Shown: positions 34,249 to 44,828, counted from the first letter of the stretch. The stretch is 64,000 nucleotides of DNA from Diploptera punctata (GCA_030220185.1 JASPKZ010009935.1:62001-126000); one strand, 5' to 3'. The notes: generated by a model from the sequence alone, not told the origin. Made by a program: numbers and translations.

Positions 34249-34617
34249 GATAGAAGGCCGTTGGACGTCAGTTGTGAACGTGATGCAGCGTTGAGAATGT
34301 CACAAAAGATGTGAAGAAACCCAGGGTCTGCTATGAATTATGAAGTATGAGGTGAGTGAAATAATAAAAAATAAACAATCCTTAAGGTATCTTTGAGGAC
34401 TGCAAGCTGAGTATGGACTGTTTTCTGAAAAATCTACAGGATTAAAAAATAATAAAGTTAAGCAAGTAGATGATGACAGTACCCTACAGATATTAATTTT
34501 ATGTTAAAAACTTTTTAATTATTGCTTTTTGTACTTTTTAAAAGTTGGCGGATGGCCACTTTAGATCACGAAACAAATTAAAATGCTTTAACATAACTAG
34601 ATAAATAAATTTGAAGA

Positions 34618-34945
34618 GAAAAATGTTTGCCCAGCCGAGACTCAAACCCAGGACCTTTGGCTTTTCGTACCAATACTCTACCAACTGAGCTACCGGGGCA
34701 AGTTCCAATTTAGACGCAAATTTTTCTCTTATATACGTTGTAATTCCCGCTTTTTAAAGTAGTATTTAAATTCCCAATAAATGTCTTCTTAACTAAGAAG
34801 CCGCCATTTGCAAAGATAGAAGCCATTGTTCAAGCATTTGGTGCGCGGGAATTACAATGTATATAAGAGAAAAATTTGCATCTAGAATGGAACTTGCCCC
34901 GGTAGCTCAGTTGGTAGAGCATTGGTACGGTCTGGGCAAAAATTG
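34618..34945. repeat. Palindrome ending in tRNA-like sequences (1)
   Basis: The left end, read on the minus strand, is tRNA-like: TGCCCCGGTAGCTCAGTTGG then GAGTATTGGTACG, with T-arm GGGTTTGAGTCTC and GGGCA closing. The right end holds the same start on the plus strand but lacks the middle of the cloverleaf. Between them the inner sequences (GCAAATTTTTCTC, TTATATACG, TTGTAATTCCCGC) also pair. Confidence 0.7.
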
Positions 34946-34974
34946 TTCTTCAAATTTAATTTATCCTTCAGTGA

Positions 34975-35235
34975 GAAGTGTTAAATTCTTCTTCTTCTTC
35001 TTCTTCCTTTCTAGGATTAGGTCAATACGACCTGTTCCGGTCTCAAGTCCATTGTTTCCTTGGTCGTCCTAAAGATCTTTGTCCATGCGGTTTGTAGGTT
35101 TTGATCATTTTGGATAGTCTTGTATTATCCATTCTGTCTAAATGTTCTTTCCATCGGTATTTGTGCTCATCTAGTTTGAGTATTGAAAATATCTCCAGTT
35201 CATTTCTTATTGAATCATTATGTAATCTATCCCTA
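34975..35235 (-). mobile_element. LINE tail with (GAA)n end
   Basis: The minus strand encodes KYRWKEHLDRMDNTRLSK and GQRSLGRPRKQWT and runs into a (AAG)n tract. This is the end of an RTE-like non-LTR retrotransposon. Confidence 0.75.
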
Positions 35236-36255
35236 AAGGGTAGAGAATGACTGGGGCAGATCTGAGGATGAGCTCTCAGACCCTACAAAATGCTCCAAAT
35301 AGTCAGTGCAAAATACAGCCTCTCTCTACCAAACCCTCCATCTACCTTCACGTGGTGGGACTGTTTTTAATGAAGATGTAGGGTGAATGGCAAGTTTCTG
35401 GTGCCATAAATCCAGATTCTCAGGGCTGACAGAGCTCTTTAGCCTTGTAAGGCAGCCTATCTAGGAGAAAGACAACTCCGAAATTATACTCTGGTCCTCC
35501 AGGTTGGGGGTTTTGCAGTTGGGCTGGTAACCCACCCAAGTAAAAAAAATATTACTCAGAAGCCTAAAGTGTGAATACAAACCCGGATAGAAGTGTTGAA
35601 TTAATAATAAAAACATAGATAGAATAATTTTGCACCTATACTGGCATTTGAACCCAAAGTTTCCAGCTTTACACTCTGGCATTTTATCATTGAGCTACTT
35701 AGGTACAACTCCAGGAGCAAACACAAATTTCTCTTTCTTTTAATTCCCAAGGCCCCGTAAGTAATGGAAATGCTTCCATAAGAGTTAATCAGGGTAGGCC
35801 TCTATTGCAAGAATTTGTTATGATGGGATTTTGCTGTAACATCAACTAAATATGAACCTGATGTACCTATATAAGTAACTCAATAGTAGATCACTAGCCT
35901 GCAAAGCTAGGAGTTCTTGGGTTCAAATCCTGGCTCAGGTGCAAATTCTTCTCTCTAGCTGTGTTAACCATGGTCTTCAGCTGGCTTGTCTGGAAAAGTT
36001 AATTTCCATAAAATGCCTTAGTTTTGGTAAAATTAATTTCAATAAAATTCCTTAGTTTTAGCATCAGTTTCTGTTTAAAAAAAGCATTTTATGTAATTAG
36101 TCATGGTAATAGAGCTGAAAAGAAATTGAACTTTGTTGAATAATTTTATACTTACCGAAACTTACATTGAGCTTTATTCTATGTTATTATGACAAATCTG
36201 AATGCATGGCTAGATTATTAAATAATAAAATATTTTGGTTGTTACAATATTTCAG
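35236..36255. other. Intron with two tRNA-like scraps
   Basis: Around 35640-35700 (minus) a TTTGAACCCAAAG arm resembles a T-arm. At 35868-35945 (plus) the string AAGTAACTCAATAGTAGATC with CTAGCCTGCAAAGCTAG (a tRNA-Cys-like anticodon arm, loop GCA) and GGGTTCAAATCCTGG is strongly tRNA-like; the acceptor stem pairs only partly. I treat both as SINE or pseudogene. The rest shows nothing, ending in a pyrimidine tract before exon (d). Confidence 0.45.
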
Positions 36256-36436
36256 ACATTAGTGGAATCAGGTGAAATGGTTTTGTCAGATGGCAGACGA
36301 CTTGTTCCTCATACTGATTCTAGAGCACAGAGTGGTTCTTCAAATATCATTCCTGTACATCCAGACTTTCGGATGATCATTCTTGCTAACCGACCAGGCT
36401 TTCCATTTCTGGGCAATGATTTCTTTGGAGCATTAG
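36256..36436 (+). CDS. VWA8: VWA8 exon (d), sensor region of AAA+ module
   Basis: Follows ACAATATTTCAG and ends before GTAAGA. It encodes TLVESGEMVLSDGRRLVP, a 16-residue insertion-like serine stretch, then VHPDFRMIILANRPGFPFLG and NDFFGALG. The segment ILANRPG is the sensor-1 region of midasin-like AAA+ modules. One base of a split glycine codon is left at the 3' end, matching the GT start of exon (e). Confidence 0.93.
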
Positions 36437-36516
36437 GTAAGATTTACATTTTTGTTGTAATGTTTTTAAATTAACATTTTCCAGAATTGGATATAGTTTA
36501 TTTTTTTAAAGAAAAA

Positions 36517-36735
36517 TTAATGTTTAGACCAGAATTTGAACCCTGGATCTCTAACTTTGTACATTAGTATGATACCGATTATACCATCTGAACTCCGATA
36601 CATATATACATGTATAAGTGGATGGAATTGTTGATGTTCATATTGGAGTTTGGATGGTATAATCGGTATCACACTAACATACAGAGTTAGGGATCCAGAG
36701 TTCGAATCCCTGTCCAAATATTAACTTTTCTTTCT
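36517..36735. repeat. Palindrome ending in tRNA-like sequences (2)
   Basis: The right end (about 36648-36720) folds as a cloverleaf on the plus strand: acceptor TTTGGAT/GTCCAAA, D arm GGTATAATCGGTATCA, anticodon arm CTAAC...GTTAG with loop ATACAGA, and T arm AGTTCGAATCC. The left end is the same in inverse orientation. Outer edges AAAGAAAAATTAATG and TATTAACTTTTCTTT pair too. Confidence 0.75.
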
Positions 36736-37024
36736 AAAATAAAAATAAGATTTACATATTAATAAATAGAAAATGTAATTTGAAAGAATTGGATAGTCAA
36801 AGTATCTATATGAGTATGAAAACCAGAGTCCTACCAAAAATTCCCAGGGCCCAGATCCACGAAGCAAGTACCAACACACATGGATATATATCACAGATAA
36901 TCTTAGGGAATTCCAAAAACTGTTAATAAAATCAAATGCAGAAGCAATGAGCTCAGATCCAAATATTTCTGTTCTTTATTGAATTTCTATATTACACGCT
37001 TTATATTAGCTTGACCTGTATCTA

Positions 37025-37510
37025 TCTATGTGACGGAATCTTTCAACGCGATTTTCACCCACTTAAAATCATTGGATCGACTTGAAACTTTGTATACTTG
37101 TAAAGGACCCGTGGCAATACAATAATTTCATATTTATTTTCCAAAATCCTGGCCAGAATCATCAGAAAATAAAAAAAAAGTGTGTTTGTATCTATGTAAC
37201 AGAATCTTTGAACACGATTTTCACCCGCTTAGAAACATTGGATCGACTTGAAACTTTGTATACTTGTAAAGGACCCGTGACGATACAATAATTTCATATT
37301 TGTTTCTAAAATCCTGGCCAGAATCATCAGGAAATAAAGAAAAAGTGTCTTTGTATCTATGTAATGGAATCTTTGAACGCAATTTTCACCCACTTAGAAT
37401 CATTGGATCGACTTGAAACTTTGTATACTTGTAAAGGACTCGTGACAATACAATAATTTCATATCTTGTTTCTAAAATTCTGGTCAGAATCATCAGAAAA
37501 TAAAAAAAAT
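37025..37510. repeat. Tandem repeat, three units of about 165 bp
   Basis: Units start with TCTATGTRAC at about 37025, 37191 and 37356, and contain TTGGATCGACTTGAAACTTTG and ACTTGTAAAGGACCCGTG with small differences. The third unit is cut short. No protein is likely despite one open frame through it. Confidence 0.85.
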
Positions 37511-37560
37511 GAAAACTGGTATAATAGGTTGCAGACTTGTCGACTTTTTAGTCAATCATT

Positions 37561-37652
37561 GTAAGAGCTCAGTTGGTAGAGCGGTGAACTGTAGTTGTAT
37601 ATAATTTCAGTAATCCATAGGTCGCTGGTTCAAATCCGGCTGGGAGGATTTT
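37561..37652 (+). repeat. tRNA-Tyr-like sequence with intron, pseudogene
   Basis: AGCTCAGTTGGTAGAGCGGT, then ACTGTAG followed by about 18 bases (TTGTATATAATTTCAGTA), then ATCCATAGGTCGCTGG and TTCAAATCCGGCTGGGAGGA. This is the layout of an intron-bearing tRNA-Tyr gene (anticodon GTA). The 5' acceptor (ATCATTG) does not pair with GGGAGGA, so I call it a tRNA pseudogene or SINE head. Confidence 0.65.
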
Positions 37653-37669
37653 TTTTTAGAAGAGTATTA

Positions 37670-38224
37670 CTTTTAGCTCATACTACAATAGTATCGAATT
37701 TAAAGATATTTACATTTTTATCTGACTCTAGCTCAGCCATAATGGCACTAACACACAACCAGACCATCCAAGACCATAGAATAATAGAAGCCAAAAATTG
37801 CATCAGGATGTTGAAAAATCTAAACAGAAATGTTGTTCTACAATGGATTCCAGCACATTGTGGTGTGGAAGGTAATGAGAAGGCTGATATGCTTGCAAAA
37901 AAAGATACACTCATCCAACAGAGTAAGATCAATTACCTATCTTACAAATCAGTACAACTCTACACCAAAATGAAAATAAAATCCCATATAGCCAAACAAA
38001 ACAAAATCCAATGTGAAACCAAGATATGGAAGACATTACTAGAACCAGATACAATACCAAACAGCTCCCGATCAATTGCAGTTGCATCATTTCGTCTTGA
38101 AACTGGTCATGATTGCTTGGCAGCACATCTACATAGAATTAAGCTACTAAGACTCTCCACACTCCATAGTATGCAAGGACACAAATACAATAATGAACAA
38201 GGATCACTTGATGCTCTGCACTGA
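37670..38224 (+). pseudogene. RNase H end of a non-LTR retrotransposon
   Basis: The open stretch contains FLSDSSSAIMAL (one catalytic D), VVLQWIPAHCGVEGNEKADM (the HCG.EGNE.AD motif with the last catalytic D), and VASFRLETGHDCLAAHLHRI. The same order ends the I-like LINE on the other strand at 38880-39700. The RT part is absent, and the C-terminal zinc segment after HRI is deleted. Confidence 0.8.
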
Positions 38225-38239
38225 TCTTCAGAAAATAGT

Positions 38240-38700
38240 TGAAACACCATTCCAAATTGCAATTGTATTTTTTAATACAGAAAGATTTGTTGTAACATAT
38301 GGCTGTATTAGAAATTCACTCCAATAAAAAAAATTGTAACTCTAGACAACACAAGTATACAGTATAACAATAGGAATAATACAAATAGTTCACAATATAT
38401 GTCAGGAAACAGGAACTTAATCCATTTTCAAATTAAAATTATAATACGAAATTATAAAATTGTTTATCTTGTAGGTCCATCTCCTCAACTTTGTAAAATA
38501 CTAATTCGCTATAGGCCTTTCTGGACTAGTCCCATCATCAGCAGAAGGAGCAGGAGATAGGTCTGTATCTATATGCAATACTGGTACACTCGTGATAATT
38601 TTGTACATAGGATTGAATGTGCTGGGTGTGTTCTCATTTAGAAACAAGTTGTTGTTATTTTAAAATACAATAGGAAGTAACATTAAGAGGTTTGTTTAAT
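38240..38700. other. LINE 3' end and spacer
   Basis: No coding feature. AGGAAGTAACATTAAGAGGTTTG near 38670 looks like a PLE-type extension beside the next palindrome. Confidence 0.4.
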
Positions 38701-38708
38701 AATTAAAA

Positions 38709-38863
38709 CATTTTGTCTGTTCATTCTTACCTCTTATAGTTGTTTTTGTCGAACATATGTTTCAAGGCTTCTTAGCCCCATTGTCAGCAATTAGAGACTC
38801 ATAAGTCATAACATATGTTCGACAAAAAACAACTATAAGAGGTAAGAATGAACAGACAAAATG
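38709..38863. repeat. Palindrome, PLE-type fold-back
   Basis: Arms of about 57 bases (CATTTTGTCTGTTCATTC, TTACCTCTTATAG, GAACATATG) are reverse complements around a 43-base centre. The arms contain the ACCTC terminus typical of the PLE families here, with ATTAAGAGGTTTG just outside at the left. Confidence 0.75.
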
Positions 38864-41784
38864 TGGTTGGTTGGTTGGTATCTAATGTCGAGCACTTGAT
38901 AATGAAATCATTCGCTCTCTTGCACTCCAATATTTAGCAGAAAGGCTGGTCTCTTCCACAAAAGCTGGGCAACGGAGGAGATGGTTTCTTTCCATATCTT
39001 CATTTAAATTGCAAAAAGGGCATTTAGGTGAATCTGTTATGCCAATTCTGTGTAGGTGTTTATTCAAGCAGTCATGTCCCGTTAGCAGTCTGAATGTTGC
39101 TACTGCAGATTTTCTTTGTAATGTAGTAATGTCATAAGCTTGTAGATTTTCCCCATTCCTTTCCAGATGTTTTGGTGGTGTATTCTTCTCTAAGTTTATT
39201 GATGTATTTATTTGAGATAATTCTTTTGATAGAGTGAAAGGAAACTGGAGCAGAAGTTGGGTTTGAAACAATTTTGCTACCCTTCTTGGCTAGAAAATCG
39301 GCTATTTCATTGCCTGTCACTCCACAATGGGCCGGAATCCATTGAAGTACAACTTTTTTATGTAGACGGGATAAATGTTTTATCATTTTGTGACATTCGA
39401 TAATTTTGATGCTTTTGGGTGTTGTGTCTCGTGTTATAGCAAGAATGGCTGCTTTGGAGTCACATAGAATTACAACTTTTGTAAATTTTTGGATGTGATA
39501 TAAGAGATTTTTGTAAACTTAAGAAAATTGCTAGAATTTCGCCATCAAAGTTTGTTGAATTTGTGTTTAGTTTACGATAAAAGGAAAAAAGTGGACATAC
39601 TGCACCAGCACCAGTGCCACCATCATTTGGTAGGCTGGAGCCATCTGTAAAAATATGTATCCATTCAGGAGCTGGGTATCTTAGATTTATCATTTCCAGT
39701 GACATTTGTTTTAAATATATGGAGGAGTTTCAGATTTCTTGATGTCTTCTGTTAAATGAAGGTTATATTCAATTTCCAAAAATTCTAGAGGGTTGTTTCT
39801 CATCTGCATATTTTCTTTTGAATGTGGAAGTTGCAATTTCTGTTTGATTTCTTGTACTATGCTTAAGAAGCTTTGCTGAGATTTTAAACATACTTGTGGT
39901 TTTCTTTGGGTCCAGTTATTATGGGGTAGCCTTAAAAATTTTTCATACTGTGTGATTGCTGTTTTCTCAATTTCAATGCTATGTTTGGGTTATTTGTTAA
40001 GATTTGCATGGCAGTGATTGGTGTTGTTTTAACGGCTCCTGTTATCAGGCGGAGGATTTGGTTCTGCAATTTATTAAGTTTTTCCACTTTAGTAGTTACT
40101 AGGATTTCTTCACAATAATGAAGTACAGGTTTTATGTACATTTGGTAGAAGATGTTTAGGGTTTGTGTGTTGCAACCCCACTTTTTCCCTGCTAATCGTT
40201 TTAATAATGGTAACCTTGTTTCTATCTTTGTAAATATATTCTCTATGTGTTTCTTCCATGTTAATTTTGTGTCCAGAGTTATTCCTAAATATTTTGCTTA
40301 ATGTGTTTGAGTTAATAATTCACCCTCCAATTTCAGAGTGATGGGTAGTGGTTTCTTTCTTAATGTAAATAGTTGATAATTTGTCTTCTGTATATTTATC
40401 TTCATTAAGTTCTGGGATGTCCATTTCTCTAACTGTACTAGTGATTGTTGGGCTATGGTTATTAATTGTTGACTTTGGTTTTTCGGTTTGGAGACCCATA
40501 TTACATCATCATCAGCAAAAAATAGGGTTTTTGTTTGGGGCTTTTCTATATGCTTAAGTAGATCATTAATGTAGACATTGAAGAGAATGATACTGAGTAC
40601 AGAACCCTGTGGTAAACCTCGATGTGTTTGTTGGTATTTAGAGAGGTGATTATTATACTTTGTAGCAATGAACCGTTGGATGAGAAAATTGCTGATCCAG
40701 AGTATTCCCTTGAATGCCTAAAGTCTGCATTTTTTCTAATAATTTATATATCCAAATAGAGTCATATGCTCCTTGGAAATCAACAAACATTGCCAGAGTG
40801 TCTTCTTTTCTGTTGAAACTGTCTTTAATAGCTTGACTTAGGTGTACAATTTGTTGATTTGTTGATTGTAATTCTCTAAATCCAGCTTGATTGGGTGAAA
40901 GTAAATTATTGGTTTCTGAATACCAATTTAATCGATTTGAAATCATTTTTTCCATAGTTTTAACAATTACACTAGTTAGTGCTATTGGGCGATAATTTGA
41001 AAAGGTATTTGCTGATTTTTTTGTTTTCAAAATAGGTATTATAATAGCTTTTTTCCAATCATCAGGAACTTTTGTGTTCCAAGAAAGATTATAAAGGGAG
41101 AGTAATTGAGTTTTGGCTTTATTGCCAGGGTGTTTGAGAAATTCTGCATGTATATTATCTGCTCCTGGAGATTTATTTGATTTTAAACTATTGATGGCTA
41201 TGTTTAACTCTTTAATGTTGAAATTCTTATTAAAAATATTATCTTTTGTACTGCTTGTTGATTTTATGTAATTTTTTAGGTTCTCTTTTATTGTTTTTTG
41301 TTCCTTTTTGTTCTCTGAGGACAAAGTATAGGTGTTAGCATAGTGTTTGTTGAATTTGTTGGCTATTTCACTTTCATTTGTAATTTGTTTGTTGTTGTGG
41401 ATAAATGGTGTTTTTTGTCGTTCTTTTTTATTTTGTATATGCTTTCTGGCCATCTTTCCTATAATCCATTTTTTGGAGAAAGTTATTAAAATTTTCTCTT
41501 TTATTGCTGTTAATTTCTTTTTTGAGTTGTGCACACAGTTTTCTCCAATTTTGTACATCTTTTGGGTCTTTTGTTTTTTCTGCTTTATTTCTAGCGAGAT
41601 CTCGGTCTATTTTCATTCTTTCTAGTTTTGAATTCCAGAAGGGTTTGTAGTTTTTAACTATTCCTCGTGGCATATATTTTTTTGCTGTTTTTAATATTAT
41701 TTTGCATATAGATTTGTTAATTTGATCTGATTGAACGTTTAAAGGATTTTCAAATTCAGTTCCAATACAGACAAAATGTTTCAA
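38864..41784 (-). pseudogene. I-type LINE: RT and RNase H, 5'-truncated
   Basis: Right to left: a linker/thumb region (KPFWNSKLERMKIDRDLARN), RT with SLKSNKSPGADNIHAEFLK, FSNYRPIALTSVIVKTMEK and AMFVDFQGAYDSIW, a FADDDV catalytic box near 40510-40530, then RNase H at 39705-39132 (FTDGSSLPNDGG; VVLQWIPAHCGVTGNEIADF) and a C-terminal CPFCN zinc segment ending near 38890. The apurinic endonuclease is missing. A (CCAA)n tail on the minus strand follows at 38864-38880. The frame is broken at 41430, 40700 and 39400 or nearby. Confidence 0.88.
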
Positions 41785-42016
41785 TTATTAAGTTGTTGTT
41801 GGTTTCCTTTAGAATTTCAATTTCTTCCAGTACATTTATCTTTGCTGGATTGCTCTCTTTGTGCAGTGTTGTGAAGGTATTGATAATATCTAACATGCAG
41901 TGTCCTGCCTGATCAATATGTTTAGCATAACTGGATCTCCCTTCTGCATATTTGAATCTAGTATTAAAACTTCTGCTGGTTCTTCCTATATAAAATTTGC
42001 AGCAGTCTTTACACAT
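41756..42016 (-). pseudogene. Lone GIY-YIG fragment abutting the LINE
   Basis: MCKDCCKFYIGRTSRSFNTR gives the second half of a GIY-YIG core, then KHIDQAGHCM and NVLEEIEILKETNNN. It is unlike the A-F PLE domains here and lies directly upstream of the LINE RT in the same orientation. It is most likely the end of another PLE next to which the LINE was truncated. Confidence 0.7.
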
Positions 42017-42105
42017 TAATCTGCATAATTTTGTATTATTAAAATTATTAATTTATTCAATGTAATTGCTTATTATGCTATTTAGTTTGTTCCATTTGTT
42101 CATTT

Positions 42106-43271
42106 TTGGAAAATGATATCACTAGGCCTCAACCAAAAATATATAAAGTTTTAAAAAATTTAAATAATGATTCAAAAGAAAATGCACATTTAAATTTTAT
42201 ATCTAAAGAATCTTGGCTTAACTACTTTCATCATTTATGGACACAAAAGGATGATTTATTACAAATACCAATCTCTAATAACACTGCTTTGGAACAAATT
42301 TCTATAGATGAATTAACTGATATTGTTAAATCATTAGAAAGTAACAAAGCTCCCGGAGAACACCACATTAATCAAGAATTATTTAAATTTTCAACTGAAA
42401 AATTTTTAGACAGATTTCTTATTCTCCTTAACCCTCTGCATGCCATTGGTAAAACCTCTTGTGTCAGAGATTTAACTTGCGCCTGCCGATGTGATCGGCT
42501 TGCAAGTAGTTTAAGTATATTGTCTGGCAGGTAATGGACAGGAGCACCAGAGCCGATCTAATCGGCTCATGACACCTAAAGGGTTAATATGATATGGGAA
42601 GGACAAGAACCACCACAAAGCTGGAACAAATCCGTTGTAATACCAATCTTCAAAAAAGGAAGTTGCCAAATCAAAGATAACTATCGTGGAATTAGCTTGT
42701 TGAAATCTGGATATAAAATTTATGCCAATATAGTTAAGAATAAATTGAAAAAAATTTATGAAAATATAATTGGAGAAGAGCAGAATGGATTCAGAAAGGG
42801 TAGATCTTGTACAGATGAATTCTTCACTCTAAAACTACTATTAGAAAAGCACAAGGAATTCAATATAGAAACTCATATCACCTTCGTTGACTTCATAAAG
42901 GCTTTTGACAAAGTAGACAGAAATATATTACTACAAATTTTAGCTGATGATAACGTTCCACAACAATATATTACTAATATCTTCAACAACTATAAAGGTA
43001 ATGAAATCTCTGCTAAACAAGATGGCAAATTTTCTTGTTGGGAAAAGATCAACACTGAAGTAAGACAGGGATGTGACTTTGACCGGTGCTTTTCATTATA
43101 TATATGAATAAATTAATAAACGAATGGAGGAAAACACAACGAGGATATATACCCATCAATAGGAACCTCAAACTCGATGCTATTCTTTTTGCAGACGATT
43201 TAGCTCTTCTGGCACTTTCCAAAATTGATTTGCAACGATCAATTTATAATTTACAAAAAATCAAAGTATAG
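42106..43271 (+). pseudogene. RTE/LINE reverse transcriptase, split by a MITE
   Basis: Contains LTDIVKSLESNKAPGEHHIN, then after a 156-bp insertion KSVVIPIFKKGSCQIKDNYR and GISLLKSGYKIYANIV, then GEEQNGFRKGRSCTDEFFTL, FVDFIKAFDKVDR and, in another frame at 43086, ILFADDLALLAL (FADD catalytic box). The order fits an RTE-like reverse transcriptase. The endonuclease and the 3' end are missing; a frameshift lies near 43080. It sits just upstream of exon (e). Confidence 0.85.
42432..42583. mobile_element. TTAA-flanked MITE (piggyBac-type)
   Basis: TTAA at 42428-42431 and 42584-42587; ends CCCTCTGCATG and the complement of CCCTTTAGGTG. Removing it with one TTAA lets the RT frame continue (LLN then MIWEG). 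Internal hairpins around CCGAT...ATCGG lie near both ends. No coding capacity. Confidence 0.85.
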
Positions 43272-43410
43272 AACAGGTGTCTAGTTTCAAATATCTGGGC
43301 TGTGATGTTGGCTACAATATAACAGATAGTCTTGTCAGTATATATTAATTTCCATATTATGTTCATTATTCATTTCACTTTTACTTATTTAATGTTCATA
43401 TTTGTTGTAG

Positions 43411-43616
43411 GTGATCTTTTCAGTTGTCATGCTGTTGATAATCCAAGTCCTGAATCTGAACTCTCATTACTGGAACAATATGGTCCAAATGTTCCTGGGA
43501 AAATAATAATGAGATTAGTAAAAGCATTTGGTGAACTCAGAAGCATGGCTGACCAGGGATTGGTTCAATATCCTTATTCTACTAGAGAAGTTGTTAACAT
43601 CGTGAAACATCTTCAG
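43411..43616 (+). CDS. VWA8: VWA8 exon (e)
   Basis: Follows TATTTGTTGTAG and ends before GTAAGT. After completing a split glycine codon it encodes DLFSCHAVDNPSPESELSLL, EQYGPNVPGKIIMRLVKAFG, then ELRSMADQGLVQYPYSTREV and VNIVKHLQ. YPYSTREVVNIVKHL is the sensor-2/lid region that closes the module of exons (b)-(d). It ends on a codon boundary. Confidence 0.93.
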
Positions 43617-44005
43617 GTAAGTCTACATAAACCTCACAGATTTACACTTCTCACATTTTGCAGTTTTATTGCTATAACTTATTCAATCTAATTAAAAAAA
43701 TCCATAAATAACATGTTGTTTTAGTATCAACAAACTAATCTGGAAATCCAGGTATAGATATCAACATAAGAACAAATTATAAAATTACAATATGAAGTAA
43801 CATTATGAGGTTCTTCTTAATAAATGAGGTAAGTCTGTTGCATCTTACCTCATAAAAAGTTGAGTTCTTTTAGGGCATGTTTTAATACACACACGTGTGT
43901 CCAGACATCAGCTGCTCAAATTTGGTCAGAAAACATAATATCAATGTGAACACCAAATTATTAAAAGAGTTAAAAATACTAAATAATTCAGGGATAGAAT
44001 ATAAG

Positions 44006-44180
44006 GCAGGATAGAAGGCCGTTGGACGTCAGTTGTGAACGTGACGCAGCATTGACAATGTCACAAATTATGTGAAGAAACCCAGGGTCTGCTATGAATT
44101 ATGAAGTATGAGGTGAGTGAATAATAAAAAATAAACAATTTAAAGAACCTCATAGTGTTATTTCCTATCTACATAACTTA
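44006..44180 (+). mobile_element. PLE family A, 5'-truncated copy without inversion
   Basis: Flanked by ATAGAATATAAG at 43994-44005 and 44181-44192. It begins at GCAGGATAGAAGGCCG of the family A 3' coding end and runs through the complete 3' end and extension (CTATCTACATAACTTA). It is a plain truncation, without an inverted arm. Confidence 0.88.
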
Positions 44181-44575
44181 ATAGAATATAAGATTGAAGA
44201 ACACCTTAGAAATGTTAAAAGCGGGGAAATAGAAAAGTCTGCAATAGCTGCTCATACCTGGTCAGAAAAACATAGAATTCAAACAAAGGCCAAGTTACTG
44301 AAACAGTTAGATAAATCTAAAGAACTGACAATTTGGGAGGAAATTTACATCTACTAGAATAAAGAGAAAGCAATGAATTTTGAAATTGCTGGGGGAAAAA
44401 AAAAGTGATTTGGAAGTTCATTGGTCAGCCAACAGGGAGCAGAAATCAACCTGCAAGATGATCAATCACAAATTTAACAGTTAGGAAGCATTGTCAGTGA
44501 CACATAAGTGTGGAGAAATTGCATTCTGCAATAAAAGAAAAAAATATGAGGTAAATGTAAATATCCCAACTCTTA

Positions 44576-44828
44576 TTAAGTTATGTAGATAGGAAATAAC
44601 ACTATGAGGTTCTTTAATATTGTTTATTTTTAATTATTTCACTCACCTCATACTTCATAATGCATAGCAGACCCTGGGTTTCTTCACGTAATTTGTGACA
44701 TTGTCAATGCTGCGTCACGTTCGTGAACGTGACGCAGCATTGACAATGTCACAAATTACGTGAAGAAACCCAGGGTCTGCTATGCATTATGAAGTATGAG
44801 GCGAGTGAAATAATTAAAAATAAACAAT
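44576..44828 (-). mobile_element. PLE family A, minimal palindromic copy
   Basis: After the 43-base extension, arms at 44619-44722 and 44725-44828 (104 bases each) are reverse complements with one mismatch and a two-base centre (GT). The duplication ATATCCCAACTCTTA lies at 44561-44575 and about 44827-44841. It has no protein but keeps two inverted copies of the terminal hammerhead-like region. Confidence 0.93.

Larger units (their letters stand above)
31235..34377 (-). mobile_element. Penelope-like element, family A, near full-length
   Basis: Flanked by ATCCTTAAGGTAT at 31222-31234 and 34378-34390. The 3' extension (TAAGTTATGTAGATAGG, ACACTATGAGGTTTTTT) is at the left. The minus strand encodes nearly the whole polyprotein (about 33492 to 31342). 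An inverted partial copy (33535-34377) forms the right end and stops exactly where the left copy's terminal repeat stops, without the extension. This is the reference copy for family A in the window. Confidence 0.93.

Noticed and set aside
34885..34932. tRNA gene beginning GCCCCGGTAGCTCAGTTGG
   Set aside because: The anticodon arm and part of the T arm are missing; it is one end of a palindrome.
37025..37510. CRISPR-like array
   Set aside because: The units are contiguous 165-bp tandem repeats with no spacers, in a eukaryotic intron.
38240..38700. PLE coding remnant
   Set aside because: Only an extension-like string was seen; no RT or GIY-YIG residues.
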